From positions 124,001 through 188,000 of the forward strand of contig NZ_JAAITA010000001.1 in the NCBI RefSeq assembly GCF_013304445.1: 64,000 nt of DNA, written 5' to 3'. The DNA is from Blautia hansenii. Lineage in GTDB: Bacteria; Bacillota; Clostridia; Lachnospirales; Lachnospiraceae. Under the pieces are notes generated by a model. It was not told where the DNA came from, did not search any database, and was given only the letters and a program-made list of their open reading frames with translations. Of the stretch, positions 54,691 through 63,471 are shown in pieces. Each line of letters opens with the position of its first letter. Position 1 is the first letter of the stretch. The position numbers and the translations under genes were made by a program.

Positions 54691-54704
54691 AAAGGAGCAT
54701 ACAT

Positions 54705-55574
54705 ATGGAAATCAATGGAAAAACAGAACTTTTTTGTCTTATCGGCTCTCCGGTAGGACACTCCGGTTCTCCGGCTATGTACAATTACAGCTTTCAGAAG
54801 ACAAATCTGAACTGTGCGTATCTGGCTTTTGATGTAAAGCTGGAAGAAACCGAGGCTGCTGTCAATGGTTTGAAAACCCTTGGCTGCAGCGGCTTCAATG
54901 TGACTATGCCCTGCAAGACCAGAGCAGCGGAACTTGCAGATGAACTTTCTGATGCGGCGGCGCTTATCGGCGCCTGCAACACCATGGTGATAAAGGACGG
55001 AAAGCTTTACGGACATAACACAGATGGCATAGGATTTGTGAAAAATCTGAAAGAACATGGTGTGGATGTAAAAGATAAGGTGATGACGGTGATGGGAGCA
55101 GGCGGCGCCGCTACAGCTATTCAGGTGCAGTCTGCTTTGGAAGGTGCCAGAGAAATTCACATTTTTAACCGCAGGGACGAATTTTATGCAAATGCAGAAA
55201 ATACAGCAAAGAAAATTGAAGAGCGCGTTCCCGGTGTAAAAGTAAACGTATATCCTTTGGAGGATGAACAGAAATTATATGAAAAAATTGGGGAAAGCCA
55301 TATTCTTGTGAACGCAACCAAGGTGGGTATGAAACCGATGGAAGAGGAATCTCTGATTAAAGATACCAGGGTATTCAGAGAAAATCTTGTGGTTGCAGAC
55401 GCTGTTTATAACCCAAGAGAGACAAAAATGCTGCAGGAAGCGCAGGCAGCAGGGTGCAAAATCGCACTGGGCGGTATCGGTATGCTTCTTCGTCAGGGGG
55501 AAGCAGCTTTCCGGATTTTTACCGGAGAGAATATGCCCACGGAGGAAGTTTATGAAAAATTCTTTCGCGAATGA
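54705..55574 (+). CDS. aroE: Shikimate dehydrogenase family protein (second copy)
   Basis: 289 residues, same length as and clearly paralogous to the copy at 49,008. All canonical sites are kept: GSPVGHSGSPAMYN, NVTMPCKTRA, GACNTM, HNTDGIGF, the NADP loop MGAGGAATAI, HIFNRRDE (basic, NADP-type) and GMLLRQGEAAF. Conservation of the NTDG motif makes this the better candidate for true shikimate dehydrogenase. It lies 14 bases after the flavoenzyme. A 55-residue gene starts inside its 3' end at 55,552 with GGAGG at 55,541-55,545, implying coupling. Confidence 0.9.
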   Translation: MEINGKTELFCLIGSPVGHSGSPAMYNYSFQKTNLNCAYLAFDVKLEETEAAVNGLKTLGCSGFNVTMPCKTRAAELADELSDAAALIGACNTMVIKDGKLYGHNTDGIGFVKNLKEHGVDVKDKVMTVMGAGGAATAIQVQSALEGAREIHIFNRRDEFYANAENTAKKIEERVPGVKVNVYPLEDEQKLYEKIGESHILVNATKVGMKPMEEESLIKDTRVFRENLVVADAVYNPRETKMLQEAQAAGCKIALGGIGMLLRQGEAAFRIFTGENMPTEEVYEKFFRE

Positions 55575-55719
55575 AACGAATTTTTTAAATCCTATGGAAC
55601 AGGACATAGAGCGAATCCGAAAACAGTTGGGAAAAGGAATGGAAATCGGGGAAATTGCAGATAAATTGCACTTGGACAGGGAGTACGCCTGGTTTCTGTT
55701 CTGGTTTGGAATTGTATGA
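55552..55719 (+). CDS. Small protein with possible helix-turn-helix
   Basis: 55 residues beginning MKNSFANETNFLNPMEQDIE, overlapping the second dehydrogenase by 23 bases in another frame. GGAGG lies six bases before the ATG. Residues about 22-50 (IRKQLGKGMEIGEIADKLHL then DREYAWFLFWF) look like a short HTH. There may be an internal start at the Met at position 15. No family recognised. The strong ribosome site and coupling suggest it is translated. It may be the last gene of the shikimate-type operon. Confidence 0.5.
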   Translation: MKNSFANETNFLNPMEQDIERIRKQLGKGMEIGEIADKLHLDREYAWFLFWFGIV

Positions 55720-55723
55720 GAAA

Positions 55724-55908
55724 AACGGATTTGACTTTCCGTTCCTTCTGTGATTTTTTTAGCAAAAGTAAAAGATGGTTTTGTAACCGTCATCCGGTAT
55801 CGAAAGATACCCGTAGTAAATGAGAAAGCAAGACTTTTATTGTGGCAGAGGTCATGATAAGAGTCTTTTTCTTTTTTCTGATACCTCTTTCACAGGTACT
55901 TGCTTTCT
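55724..55908 (+). other. Structured intergenic region, possible RNA element
   Basis: Several hairpins lie in order: AACGGA/TCCGTT (55,724-55,743) followed ten bases later by seven T; GGTATC-GAAA-GATACC (55,797-55,812) with a GNRA loop; AAGACTTTTAT/ATAAGAGTCTT (55,830-55,840 with 55,857-55,867) followed by a T-rich run; TACCT/AGGTA (55,882-55,898). An outer pair AGAAAGCAAG (55,823-55,832) with CTTGCTTTCT (55,899-55,908) encloses the last two, giving a three-way junction. I could not match it to a riboswitch class. It may be a leader, an sRNA with terminator, or decayed repeats. Confidence 0.4.
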
Positions 55909-56053
55909 TACTTTTGCGGATTTCGTTTTCGACGGTTTTGTGGCGGATTATCTGGTGCAGAATAAAATTTCAGATGCCAGAGAAGAGATAGAAGATGGGA
56001 TTTACCATGTGAGAACAATCTTAGAAAATTTGTACAGGAAACTGGAGGTGTAA
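55820..56053 (+). CDS. Doubtful small open frame
   Basis: 77 codons with no ribosome site at the ATG. The first half overlaps the structured region and reads like noise. The second half (FVADYLVQNKISDAREEIED and a helical end RTILENLYRKLEV) looks more protein-like and could be the tail of an older gene. GACGGTTTTGTGGCGG at 55,931 resembles GATGGTTTTGTAACCG at 55,774, hinting at a degenerate duplication. Treat as a remnant or non-coding. Confidence 0.2.
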   Translation: MRKQDFYCGRGHDKSLFLFSDTSFTGTCFLTFADFVFDGFVADYLVQNKISDAREEIEDGIYHVRTILENLYRKLEV

Positions 56054-56090
56054 AAAGACGATGAGAGAAGTTTTAAAAGTGAAGAAACTG

Positions 56091-56099
56091 TGCTATACT
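56091..56099 (+). promoter_or_regulatory. Extended -10 promoter
   Basis: TG-C-TATACT at 56,091-56,099 is an extended -10 about 37 bases before the Cys-rich protein's ATG. The -35 position is poor (TTTTAA). The site GGAGGG precedes the start. Confidence 0.5.
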
Positions 56100-56136
56100 T
56101 TTGACGTAAAAAGTAAGAAAGAGTTGGAGGGATATC

Positions 56137-56475
56137 ATGCAGATAGAGAATCACCCCAAAGAACTTGCGGCCATGGAAGAATTTCACAAAGGAAACCGCA
56201 GGGAGGGGCTGAAATTACAGGAAGAATTTGTCGCAGAATTCCGGGAAGCTTACAAAGATAAAGACCACTGTCCCTGCCAGAAGGCCTGTGGCTATCATGG
56301 AAACTGCAGGGAATGTGTAACCATACACCGGGCTCATCAGGAGCATGTGCCGAATTGTATGCGTCCCATGCTGAACCGGAAGCTGAAACTTTTATCTGAA
56401 TTAACAGAACATACACTGGCAGCGGAAATTGAAGCGCCCAAAGAGATTTTAAGAAAACAGGAGAGCAGTACATGA
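56137..56475 (+). CDS. Cys-rich small protein, possible metal-binding
   Basis: 112 residues, unnamed. A charged helical N-terminus is followed by a compact cluster: Cys45, Cys47, Cys51, Cys57, Cys60, His64 and Cys74 in CPCQKACGYHGNCRECVTIH and then VPNCM. The pattern CxC-x3-C-x5-C-x2-C-x3-H suggests zinc or iron-sulfur binding, and similar short proteins are common in Lachnospiraceae as I recall. It overlaps the tRNA-dihydrouridine synthase by four bases (ATGA), so it may assist or be co-regulated with it. No signal peptide. Confidence 0.7.
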   Translation: MQIENHPKELAAMEEFHKGNRREGLKLQEEFVAEFREAYKDKDHCPCQKACGYHGNCRECVTIHRAHQEHVPNCMRPMLNRKLKLLSELTEHTLAAEIEAPKEILRKQESST

Positions 56476-57425
56476 AGTATTATTTTGCCCCTATGGAGGG
56501 AATTACAGGATACGTGTACCGAAGCGTGCACCACAAATTTTTTTCGGGAATCGATAAATACTTTACCCCGTTTCTCTCCCCAGGCCCGAAAAAAGTACTG
56601 ACAGACCGGGAAATCCGGGATATTCTGCCCCAAAACAATCCTCAGATGTATGTGGTACCGCAGATTCTCACCAACCGGGCGGAGGATTTTATTCGTGTGG
56701 AAAAAGAGCTGGAAAGCTATGGATACCGGGAAGTCAATTTCAATCTCGGCTGCCCCTCCGGCACGGTGACAGCGAAGAAAAAAGGAGCAGGTTTTCTGGA
56801 ATATACGGAAGATTTAAAACGGTTTCTGGACGAGGTTTTTCAGAAGCCCTGTCTGGAAATTTCCATAAAAACCAGAATCGGAAAAGAGGACCCGGAAGAG
56901 TTTGTCCGGCTTCTGCGTATTTATAACCAGTACCCTTTGAAGGAACTGATTATCCATCCAAGGGTACAGACGGATTATTACCGGAATATGCCCAATCGGG
57001 AAGTTTTCGCAGAAGCGATAAAAAACAGCGCAAATCCTGTTTGTTATAACGGAGATTTGTTTGATTTGGAAAAATGTCAGGCGTTTGAAACCGAGTTTCC
57101 CCAGGCGGATATCTGTATGCTGGGCAGAGGCCTTCTGGTGAATCCGGCATTGGTGCGGGAACTGCAGGGTGGAAAAATGCTGGAAAAACAGGAATTGCGG
57201 GAGTTTCACGACGCATTGTGCCGGGAATATGAAACGGTAATGAGCGGGGACAGAAATGTCCTGTTTAAAATGAAGGAACTGTGGTTTTATATGGGACATC
57301 TTTTTGAAGAGAATAAGAAGCAGATGAAGAAAATCAAGAAATCACAGAAGCTTTCTGATTATATGGAGGCCGTGGACAGCCTTTTTGAAGAGGGCGAATT
57401 TCACGCTTGGGGAACATTTGAGTAA
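56472..57425 (+). CDS. tRNA-dihydrouridine synthase family flavoprotein
   Basis: Reduces uridine to dihydrouridine in tRNA with FMN and NADPH. 317 residues. The TIM barrel opens YYFAPMEGITGYVYR. VNFNLGCPSGTV holds the catalytic Cys94, and KTRIG is the conserved basic strand. ELIIHPRVQTDYYRN carries the FMN/tRNA-contact His. CYNGDLFDLE and CMLGRGLLVNPAL bind phosphate. It is shorter and more divergent than DusB, the common clostridial second Dus. The particular tRNA position is unknown. Confidence 0.9.
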   Translation: MKYYFAPMEGITGYVYRSVHHKFFSGIDKYFTPFLSPGPKKVLTDREIRDILPQNNPQMYVVPQILTNRAEDFIRVEKELESYGYREVNFNLGCPSGTVTAKKKGAGFLEYTEDLKRFLDEVFQKPCLEISIKTRIGKEDPEEFVRLLRIYNQYPLKELIIHPRVQTDYYRNMPNREVFAEAIKNSANPVCYNGDLFDLEKCQAFETEFPQADICMLGRGLLVNPALVRELQGGKMLEKQELREFHDALCREYETVMSGDRNVLFKMKELWFYMGHLFEENKKQMKKIKKSQKLSDYMEAVDSLFEEGEFHAWGTFE

Positions 57426-57462
57426 AACCGGAGAGTGACAGGAGAAGACAGGAGGCAGAGCC

Positions 57463-58230
57463 ATGATTTATATCAGCCATCTTTTACCAGATGAAGAAAT
57501 GCAGGAAGTAATCGCTCAAACCGGGGCAGGAGTGGAAAGCATTGAATTTTCCATTTCCGAAAATCTGGATTCCTTATCCGCACACATTGCTTCCTATAAA
57601 AAGCGGCTGGCTTTTATGGGTGCAGACAGGCTGACCTTGCACGGTCCTTTTCTGGACTTAAACCCCATGACTTATGACAGTGGGATTGCCAGAGTCACGA
57701 AACTGCGTTTTGCCCAGGCGTATGAGGCAGCAAGAGAACTGGGAGCAGAGAAAATCGTGTACCATTCCGGTCTGTATCCGGACGCTTACTTGCTCATTGG
57801 CTGGGCAGAGCGAATGGCAGATTTTTTCGGGGAGTTTCTGGAAGACAGAAGAGACATAGACGTGGTTGTGGAAAATGTCTTTGACAGAACCTGGAAACCT
57901 TTAAAGGATATGGTGCAGAGGGTGGGAAAGGAGAACTTTCACTTATGTCTGGATGTGGGACATGCCAACCGCTATTCCGAAATTTCGGTACGGGAGTGGT
58001 GCCACAATCTAAAAGAGAACATGACACATGTGCACGTGCATGATAATTGCGGAGACAGGGATGCTCATCTGGCTGTGGGAGAAGGCAAGATTCCCTGGGA
58101 CAGTATTTGGGACGCTCTTAGGGAAAGAAAAGAGATGACCTACACCATTGAGTGCAGTACAAAGGAGGCTGTTTTAAAGTCCTATGCACGGATTAAAAAA
58201 GGCATTTTCCAAAATCTGAAAAATCTATAA
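57463..58230 (+). CDS. TIM-barrel sugar-phosphate isomerase/epimerase family protein
   Basis: 255 residues of the AP-endonuclease-2 fold. Metal-site candidates in order: His in LTLHGPFLDL and IVYHSGLY, Glu in VVVENVFDRTW, Asp/His in LCLDVGHANRYS, His in MTHVHVHDNCGDRDAHL, and Glu in TIECS. This is a fuller metal set than the barrel at 51,903 and fits sugar isomerases or endonuclease IV relatives. The substrate is unknown. It lies 37 bases after the Dus gene with GGAGG and ends just before a strong terminator, so the Cys-rich protein, Dus and this enzyme form one unit. Confidence 0.8.
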   Translation: MIYISHLLPDEEMQEVIAQTGAGVESIEFSISENLDSLSAHIASYKKRLAFMGADRLTLHGPFLDLNPMTYDSGIARVTKLRFAQAYEAARELGAEKIVYHSGLYPDAYLLIGWAERMADFFGEFLEDRRDIDVVVENVFDRTWKPLKDMVQRVGKENFHLCLDVGHANRYSEISVREWCHNLKENMTHVHVHDNCGDRDAHLAVGEGKIPWDSIWDALRERKEMTYTIECSTKEAVLKSYARIKKGIFQNLKNL

Positions 58231-58242
58231 ATATGCAGTTAG

Positions 58243-58277
58243 AAACAGGCGAAGGGCTTGCCCCTTTGCCTGTTTTT
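58243..58277 (+). terminator. Intrinsic terminator
   Basis: AAACAGGCGAAGGG pairs with CCCTTTGCCTGTTT with one mismatch across a short loop, and five T complete it at 58,273-58,277. It separates the Dus unit from murE. Confidence 0.92.
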
Positions 58278-58337
58278 ATGTTATCCTAAATAGTAAGACA
58301 AAAAATTACCCGACAGAATCGAAAGGGGAATGTAAAC

Positions 58338-59810
58338 ATGAAGAAATTAACAGACTTACTGGAACATGTGGAGTACCAATGTCTCCAGGGTACAACAGAT
58401 AAAGAAATCACCAGCGTGGTATATGATTCCAGAAAGGCAGAGCCGGGGTCGCTGTTTCTCTGTATTAAGGGGGCAGTGTCAGACGGACACAGCTATGCAG
58501 CTTCCGTTGCGGAAAAAGGCGCTGCGGTACTGGTGGTGCAGGACGAAGTAGATGTGCCAAAGGATGTGACGGTTATCCGGGTAAAAGACAGCCGTTATGC
58601 CATGGCCTGTATTGCGGCAGCCTGGTTTGATTACCCGGCCGCAAAGCTGAAAACCATAGGAATTACAGGTACGAAGGGAAAGACCACCACAACATATCTC
58701 GTAAAATCCATTCTGGAAAATGCGGGACATAAGACCGGGCTTATCGGAACCATAGAAACCGTTATTGGAGACACCCGCATTCCTTCTGCCAATACTACAC
58801 CCGAATCCTATCTGGTGCAGGAATACTTTGCAAAAATGGCAGAGGCGGGCTGTGACAGTGTGGTCATGGAGGTTTCCTCCCAGGGACTGATGCTGCACCG
58901 CACCGCAGGATTTACCTTTGATATCGGTATTTTCACGAACATTGAGCCAGACCATATCGGGCCCAATGAGCACAAGGATTTTGAAGATTATATGCACTGC
59001 AAATCTCTTTTGTTCCAACAGTGCAAGGTAGGCATTTTTAATGGAGATGACCCGCATTTAGCCCAGATTTTAGAAGGTCATACCTGTCAGGTGGAAACCT
59101 TTGGTTTTTCCGAAAAGGCGGATTTGAGAGCGGAGAACACCAGACTGGTAACGGGCAAGGGAACTCTTGGCATTGCTTATGACTTAAAGGGACTTCTGGA
59201 TTTTCCGGTGGAAATCGACCTGCCGGGTAAATTCAGTGTGTACAATTCGCTGACTGCCATTGCTGTCTGCCGTCATTTCGGTGTTTCCAAAGAAAACATT
59301 CAGAAAGCCCTGAAAAACGCAAAGGTAAAAGGCAGAATTGAAATGGTGAAGGTTTCCGATGCGTTTACTCTGATGATTGATTATGCACACAATGCCATGA
59401 GTCTGGAAAGTCTTCTGGTGACACTGAAAGAATACCGGCCAAACCGTCTGGTATGTCTTTTTGGCTGCGGAGGCAACCGTTCGAAGCTGCGCAGATATGA
59501 AATGGGAGAGGTGTCCGGGAAACTGGCAGACCTTACCATTATTACCTCTGACAATCCAAGAGACGAAGACCCTCAGGAAATCATCAACGATATTAAGGTG
59601 GGCATTGGCAAAACCACAGGAGAGTATGTGGAAATCATTGACCGGAAGGAAGCCATTGCCTATGCCATTCACCACGGACAGCCGGGGGATATTGTGGTGC
59701 TGGCCGGAAAAGGCCATGAGGATTACCAGGAAATAAAAGGCAAGAAATATCCTATGGATGAGCGTGTGCTGATACAGGAAATTCTGGAAGAAGACAGAAA
59801 AAATAAATGA
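58338..59810 (+). CDS. murE: UDP-N-acetylmuramoyl-L-alanyl-D-glutamate-2,6-diaminopimelate ligase
   Basis: Adds the third stem amino acid to the peptidoglycan precursor in the cytosol. 490 residues. N-terminal UDP-binding domain, ATP loop GTKGKTTTT (about 110-118), central ANTTPES and EVSSQGLMLHR, and the C-terminal amino-acid site DNPRDEDP with Asp405 and Arg408. That motif is diagnostic of meso-diaminopimelate rather than lysine, consistent with Clostridia. The stop overlaps the priA start (ATGA). The start has AAAGGGG. Confidence 0.95.
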   Translation: MKKLTDLLEHVEYQCLQGTTDKEITSVVYDSRKAEPGSLFLCIKGAVSDGHSYAASVAEKGAAVLVVQDEVDVPKDVTVIRVKDSRYAMACIAAAWFDYPAAKLKTIGITGTKGKTTTTYLVKSILENAGHKTGLIGTIETVIGDTRIPSANTTPESYLVQEYFAKMAEAGCDSVVMEVSSQGLMLHRTAGFTFDIGIFTNIEPDHIGPNEHKDFEDYMHCKSLLFQQCKVGIFNGDDPHLAQILEGHTCQVETFGFSEKADLRAENTRLVTGKGTLGIAYDLKGLLDFPVEIDLPGKFSVYNSLTAIAVCRHFGVSKENIQKALKNAKVKGRIEMVKVSDAFTLMIDYAHNAMSLESLLVTLKEYRPNRLVCLFGCGGNRSKLRRYEMGEVSGKLADLTIITSDNPRDEDPQEIINDIKVGIGKTTGEYVEIIDRKEAIAYAIHHGQPGDIVVLAGKGHEDYQEIKGKKYPMDERVLIQEILEEDRKNK

Positions 59811-62038
59811 GCAGGATTTATGCAGATATTATCGTAGACATTTCCCAGGAGAAGCTGGACAAAAGTTTCCAGTATGAAATACCGGAAGAACTGCAGGGAC
59901 AGGTGGAAATCGGAAAGCGGGTGCGGATTCCCTTTGGAAACGGGGGAAGAGAGCTGACAGGTTATGTCATCGGACTTTCCGAAGAACCCAAAATCGAGCC
60001 GGACAGAATCAAAGCAATTCTGGCTGTGGAAGACCGGGGCATGGAAATTGAATCCCGCCTCATTTCCCTGGCAGGATGGATTGCCCGGCAGTACGGCTCT
60101 ACCATGAATCAGGCATTAAAAACCGTTCTTCCCGTCAAGGAAAAAGAAACGGCAAAGGAGAAGAGATACCTTTGTCTGGCAGCGCCGGAAGAGGCTTGTA
60201 TACCTTTTCTGGAAGAGTACAGGAGAAAACATTACAAAGCAAAAGAACGGCTTTTGCAGGCATTAATGGAAAAGAAAACACTGGAATACACCTATGCTGC
60301 GGCAGAATTGAAAATTACGGCTTCAGTTATACGGGGACTGGAGGAAAAAGGCCTTCTTAAGATAGAGCGGGAGCGGGATTATAGAAATCCGGTTTTCAAA
60401 GGGGAAGACAGAAAAAATCTGGAAATCTCTCCTCTGAGCCCGGCGCAGAAAGAGGTGTGCAGGGAAATTTTTGCAGAATGGGAAACGGAACATCCCCGTC
60501 CCTGTCTCATAAAAGGGGTGACGGGAAGCGGAAAAACGGAAGTTTACATGGAACTCATTACCCATGTGTTGGAACAAGGACAGCAGGTCATTGTGCTGAT
60601 TCCGGAAATTGCCCTGACCTATCAGAATGTGTCCCGGTTTTATCGGCGCTTTGGCGACTGTGTGTCTCTGATAAATTCCCGGCTTTCCAAAGGGGAGCGT
60701 TTTGACCAGTTTGAAAGGGCGAAAAAAGGGGAGGTTTCCATTGTCATCGGTCCCCGTTCCGCCCTGTTTACGCCCTTTCCCAATCTGGGCCTGATTCTTA
60801 TCGATGAAGAACACGAAGATTCCTATAAAAGTGAGAAGACACCTTGTTACCATGCCAGGGAAACGGCAATCCGCCGGGGGGAAATGGAAGGCGCCCATGT
60901 GGTGCTGGGGTCGGCTTCTCCCAGTGTGGAAAGCTATTATAAGGGAAAGACAGGAGAATATAAACTCTTGTATCTGGAAGAGCGTTACGGCGGCAGCCGG
61001 CTTCCCCAGGTTTTTGTGGTGGATTTAAAGGAAGAATTAAAGACGGGAAACCGTTCCATGTTCAGCAGTGTTCTGACAGAAAAAATCCGGGACAGACTGC
61101 AGAGGAAGGAACAGGTCATGCTGTTTCTCAACCGGAGAGGATATACGGGATTTGTCAGCTGCCGTTCTTGCGGACATGTGATGAAATGTCCTCACTGTGA
61201 TGTCTCTTTGACCTCCCACAGAAATGGAAGGCTTATCTGCCATTACTGCGGTTACGAAACCTGGGATGTGAGCAAGTGTCCGGTGTGCGGTTCGCCCTAT
61301 ATCGGCGGCTTTAAGGCAGGAACCCAGCAGATAGAAGTTCTTTTGCAGAAAAGTTTTCCGGGAGCCGGGGTGCTGCGCATGGATGCGGACACCACAAAGA
61401 AGAAAGATGACCATGAAAAGATTCTGGCTGCGTTTGCCAGAGGGGAAGCGGATATCTTAATTGGCACGCAGATGATTGTAAAAGGTCATGATTTCCCCAA
61501 TGTGACTCTGGTGGGGGCTCTTGCAGCAGATTTATCCCTGTGCAGCGAGGACTACCGGGCAGCAGAAAAGACATTCCAGCTGCTTTTGCAGGCTGTGGGA
61601 AGGGCTGGCAGAGGACAGCGGGCCGGAGAAGCGGTGATTCAGACGTACCATCCGGAACACTACAGTATTCTGGCAGCACAGACTCAGAATTATGAGGACT
61701 TTTACCAGCAGGAAATCCGTTACCGGATGCTTATGGATTATCCGCCTGCAGCGGCTATGGCGGCCGTCAGAGGAGCCTGTACAGACGAAGCCCTTTTAAA
61801 AGAGGCCATGTCTTACTGCCGGAAATACGTAAAGCGTATCTATCCAAAAGAAGATTTGGTTCTCATCGGACCGGCGCCGGAAACGGTATCGAAGGTGCAG
61901 GATTATTACAAAATGGTGCTTTATATGCGCCACAAGGACCGGGAAATTCTGGTAAAACTAAAAGACGCTCTGGAAAAATATATTGCGGTCAATAAAGGCT
62001 TTCAGAATATTTATATACAATTTGATTTTAACGTTTAG
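59807..62038 (+). CDS. priA: Primosomal protein N' (replication restart helicase)
   Basis: 743 residues. N-terminal 3'BD domain (residues 1-100, YADIIVDISQEKLDKSFQYE), then a winged-helix part. Helicase core with Walker A GVTGSGKTEVY (about 239-249), Walker B DEEH near 333 and GSASPS motif III. The zinc-binding insertion has four CxxC pairs (CRSCG, CPHC, CHYCG, CPVCG; about 450-500). QAVGRAGRG is motif VI. It reloads the replisome at stalled forks. It overlaps murE and is followed 21 bases later by def, the usual Firmicutes order. Confidence 0.96.
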   Translation: MSRIYADIIVDISQEKLDKSFQYEIPEELQGQVEIGKRVRIPFGNGGRELTGYVIGLSEEPKIEPDRIKAILAVEDRGMEIESRLISLAGWIARQYGSTMNQALKTVLPVKEKETAKEKRYLCLAAPEEACIPFLEEYRRKHYKAKERLLQALMEKKTLEYTYAAAELKITASVIRGLEEKGLLKIERERDYRNPVFKGEDRKNLEISPLSPAQKEVCREIFAEWETEHPRPCLIKGVTGSGKTEVYMELITHVLEQGQQVIVLIPEIALTYQNVSRFYRRFGDCVSLINSRLSKGERFDQFERAKKGEVSIVIGPRSALFTPFPNLGLILIDEEHEDSYKSEKTPCYHARETAIRRGEMEGAHVVLGSASPSVESYYKGKTGEYKLLYLEERYGGSRLPQVFVVDLKEELKTGNRSMFSSVLTEKIRDRLQRKEQVMLFLNRRGYTGFVSCRSCGHVMKCPHCDVSLTSHRNGRLICHYCGYETWDVSKCPVCGSPYIGGFKAGTQQIEVLLQKSFPGAGVLRMDADTTKKKDDHEKILAAFARGEADILIGTQMIVKGHDFPNVTLVGALAADLSLCSEDYRAAEKTFQLLLQAVGRAGRGQRAGEAVIQTYHPEHYSILAAQTQNYEDFYQQEIRYRMLMDYPPAAAMAAVRGACTDEALLKEAMSYCRKYVKRIYPKEDLVLIGPAPETVSKVQDYYKMVLYMRHKDREILVKLKDALEKYIAVNKGFQNIYIQFDFNV

Positions 62039-62059
62039 AAAATCCAAAGGAGAATAGAA

Positions 62060-62539
62060 ATGGCAATCAGAAAAATCAGAACAGAAGGCGACAGCATTTT
62101 AACAAAGGAATGTAGAAAAGTAGAGAAAATGACACCGAAAATCCAGGAACTCATTGATGATATGTTTGACACTATGTACGAGGCTTACGGCGTAGGACTG
62201 GCAGCCCCTCAGGTAGGAGTTTTAAAGCAGATTGTAGTCATTGACACCACAGGGGAAGACCCATTGGTGCTGATTAACCCGGAAATTATAGAGACTTCCG
62301 GTTCCCAGACAGGAGATGAGGGCTGCTTAAGCGTTCCGGGTATGTCCGGAACGGTCACACGTCCAAACCATGTAAAAGTAAGAGCCTTGGACGAAAACAT
62401 GGAGGAATATATCTTAGAGGGAGAGGAACTGCTGGCCAGAGCTATCTGTCATGAGACAGACCATCTCCATGGCAGACTGTATACAGAACTGGTAGAGGGT
62501 GAACTTCACCGCACGAGTTATGAGGAGGACGACGAATGA
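62060..62539 (+). CDS. def: Peptide deformylase
   Basis: Removes the formyl group from nascent N-terminal methionine. 159 residues. Motif 1 is [10 protein letters not shown] (44-53). Motif 2 is DEGCLSVPG with the metal-binding Cys. Motif 3 is HETDH with His131, Glu132 and His135. The site AAGGAGA precedes the ATG. The stop overlaps the fmt start by four bases (ATGA), pairing the enzyme with the formyltransferase as in most bacteria. Confidence 0.97.
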   Translation: MAIRKIRTEGDSILTKECRKVEKMTPKIQELIDDMFDTMYEAYGVGLAAPQVGVLKQIVVIDTTGEDPLVLINPEIIETSGSQTGDEGCLSVPGMSGTVTRPNHVKVRALDENMEEYILEGEELLARAICHETDHLHGRLYTELVEGELHRTSYEEDDE

Positions 62540-63468
62540 GAGTAGTTTTTATGGGAACTCCGGATTTCGCAGTGGGAACTCTGGAGGAAATCATCAAAGC
62601 CGGACACGAAGTAGCCGGGGTAGTGACACAGCCGGATAAGCCAAAGGGCAGAGGGAAAACCCTGATGCCCACACCGGTGAAGGAAGTGGCGTTAAAACAC
62701 GAAATTCCTGTTTACCAGCCGAAAAAAGTGCGGGAAGCGGAATTTGTGGAAACGTTAAGGAAAATCGCTCCGGATGTAATTGTAGTGGCGGCCTTTGGAC
62801 AGATTATTACAAAGGAAATCCTGGAAATGCCAAAATACGGCTGTATCAATGTACACGCTTCTCTTCTTCCTGCCTACCGAGGGGCAGCGCCCATTCAGTG
62901 GTCCGTGATTAACGGAGATAAAGAATCCGGCGTTACCATTATGCAGATGGACGAGGGGCTGGATACGGGAGACATGATAGACAAAGTTGTAGTTCCCATT
63001 GCAGCGGATGAAACCGGAGGCAGCCTGTTTGATAAATTAAGCCAGGCAGGAGCCAAACTCTGTACAGAAGTATTGGAACAGTTAGAAAACGGCACCGCCG
63101 TAAGAGAAAAGCAGCCGAAAGAGAGCACTACGCCATATGCTGCCATGATTGACAAGAAAATGGGAAACATTGACTGGAGAAAGCCTGCAAAGGAAATTGA
63201 GCAGCTTATCCGGGGATTGAATCCCTGGCCCAGCGCATATACAAAGCTGCAGGGAAAAACACTGAAAATCTGGAAGTCAGAGGTCAGAGAGGAAAGCTTT
63301 GGAACTCAGCCGGGACAGGTTGTGGGAATCGAAGAAGACGCCCTGCTTATTCAGACCGGCAAAGGCAGCCTGGCAGTAAAGGAGCTGCAGCTGGAGGGCA
63401 GGAAGCGCATGGACACTTCTTCTTTCCTGCGGGGCTTTTCGGTTTCGGAACATGAGGTTTTAGGATAA
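62536..63468 (+). CDS. fmt: Methionyl-tRNA formyltransferase
   Basis: Formylates initiator Met-tRNA using 10-formyl-THF. 310 residues. N-terminal domain: [29 protein letters not shown], the formate-handling [20 protein letters not shown] (Asn, His and Asp triad with DTGDM). A linker is followed by the C-terminal tRNA-binding barrel from about residue 205. It is coupled to def by overlap. Confidence 0.97.
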   Translation: MRVVFMGTPDFAVGTLEEIIKAGHEVAGVVTQPDKPKGRGKTLMPTPVKEVALKHEIPVYQPKKVREAEFVETLRKIAPDVIVVAAFGQIITKEILEMPKYGCINVHASLLPAYRGAAPIQWSVINGDKESGVTIMQMDEGLDTGDMIDKVVVPIAADETGGSLFDKLSQAGAKLCTEVLEQLENGTAVREKQPKESTTPYAAMIDKKMGNIDWRKPAKEIEQLIRGLNPWPSAYTKLQGKTLKIWKSEVREESFGTQPGQVVGIEEDALLIQTGKGSLAVKELQLEGRKRMDTSSFLRGFSVSEHEVLG

Positions 63469-63471
63469 ATT

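Noticed and set aside
55716-55823. 35-codon frame starting in an ATGA overlap with the 55-residue gene
   Set aside because: No ribosome site, Arg/Ser/Lys-rich noise, and it lies in the hairpin-rich region.
55740-55910. T-box, SAM, TPP, ZTP, THF or fluoride riboswitch
   Set aside because: None of the signature bases I know for these classes could be placed on the hairpins.
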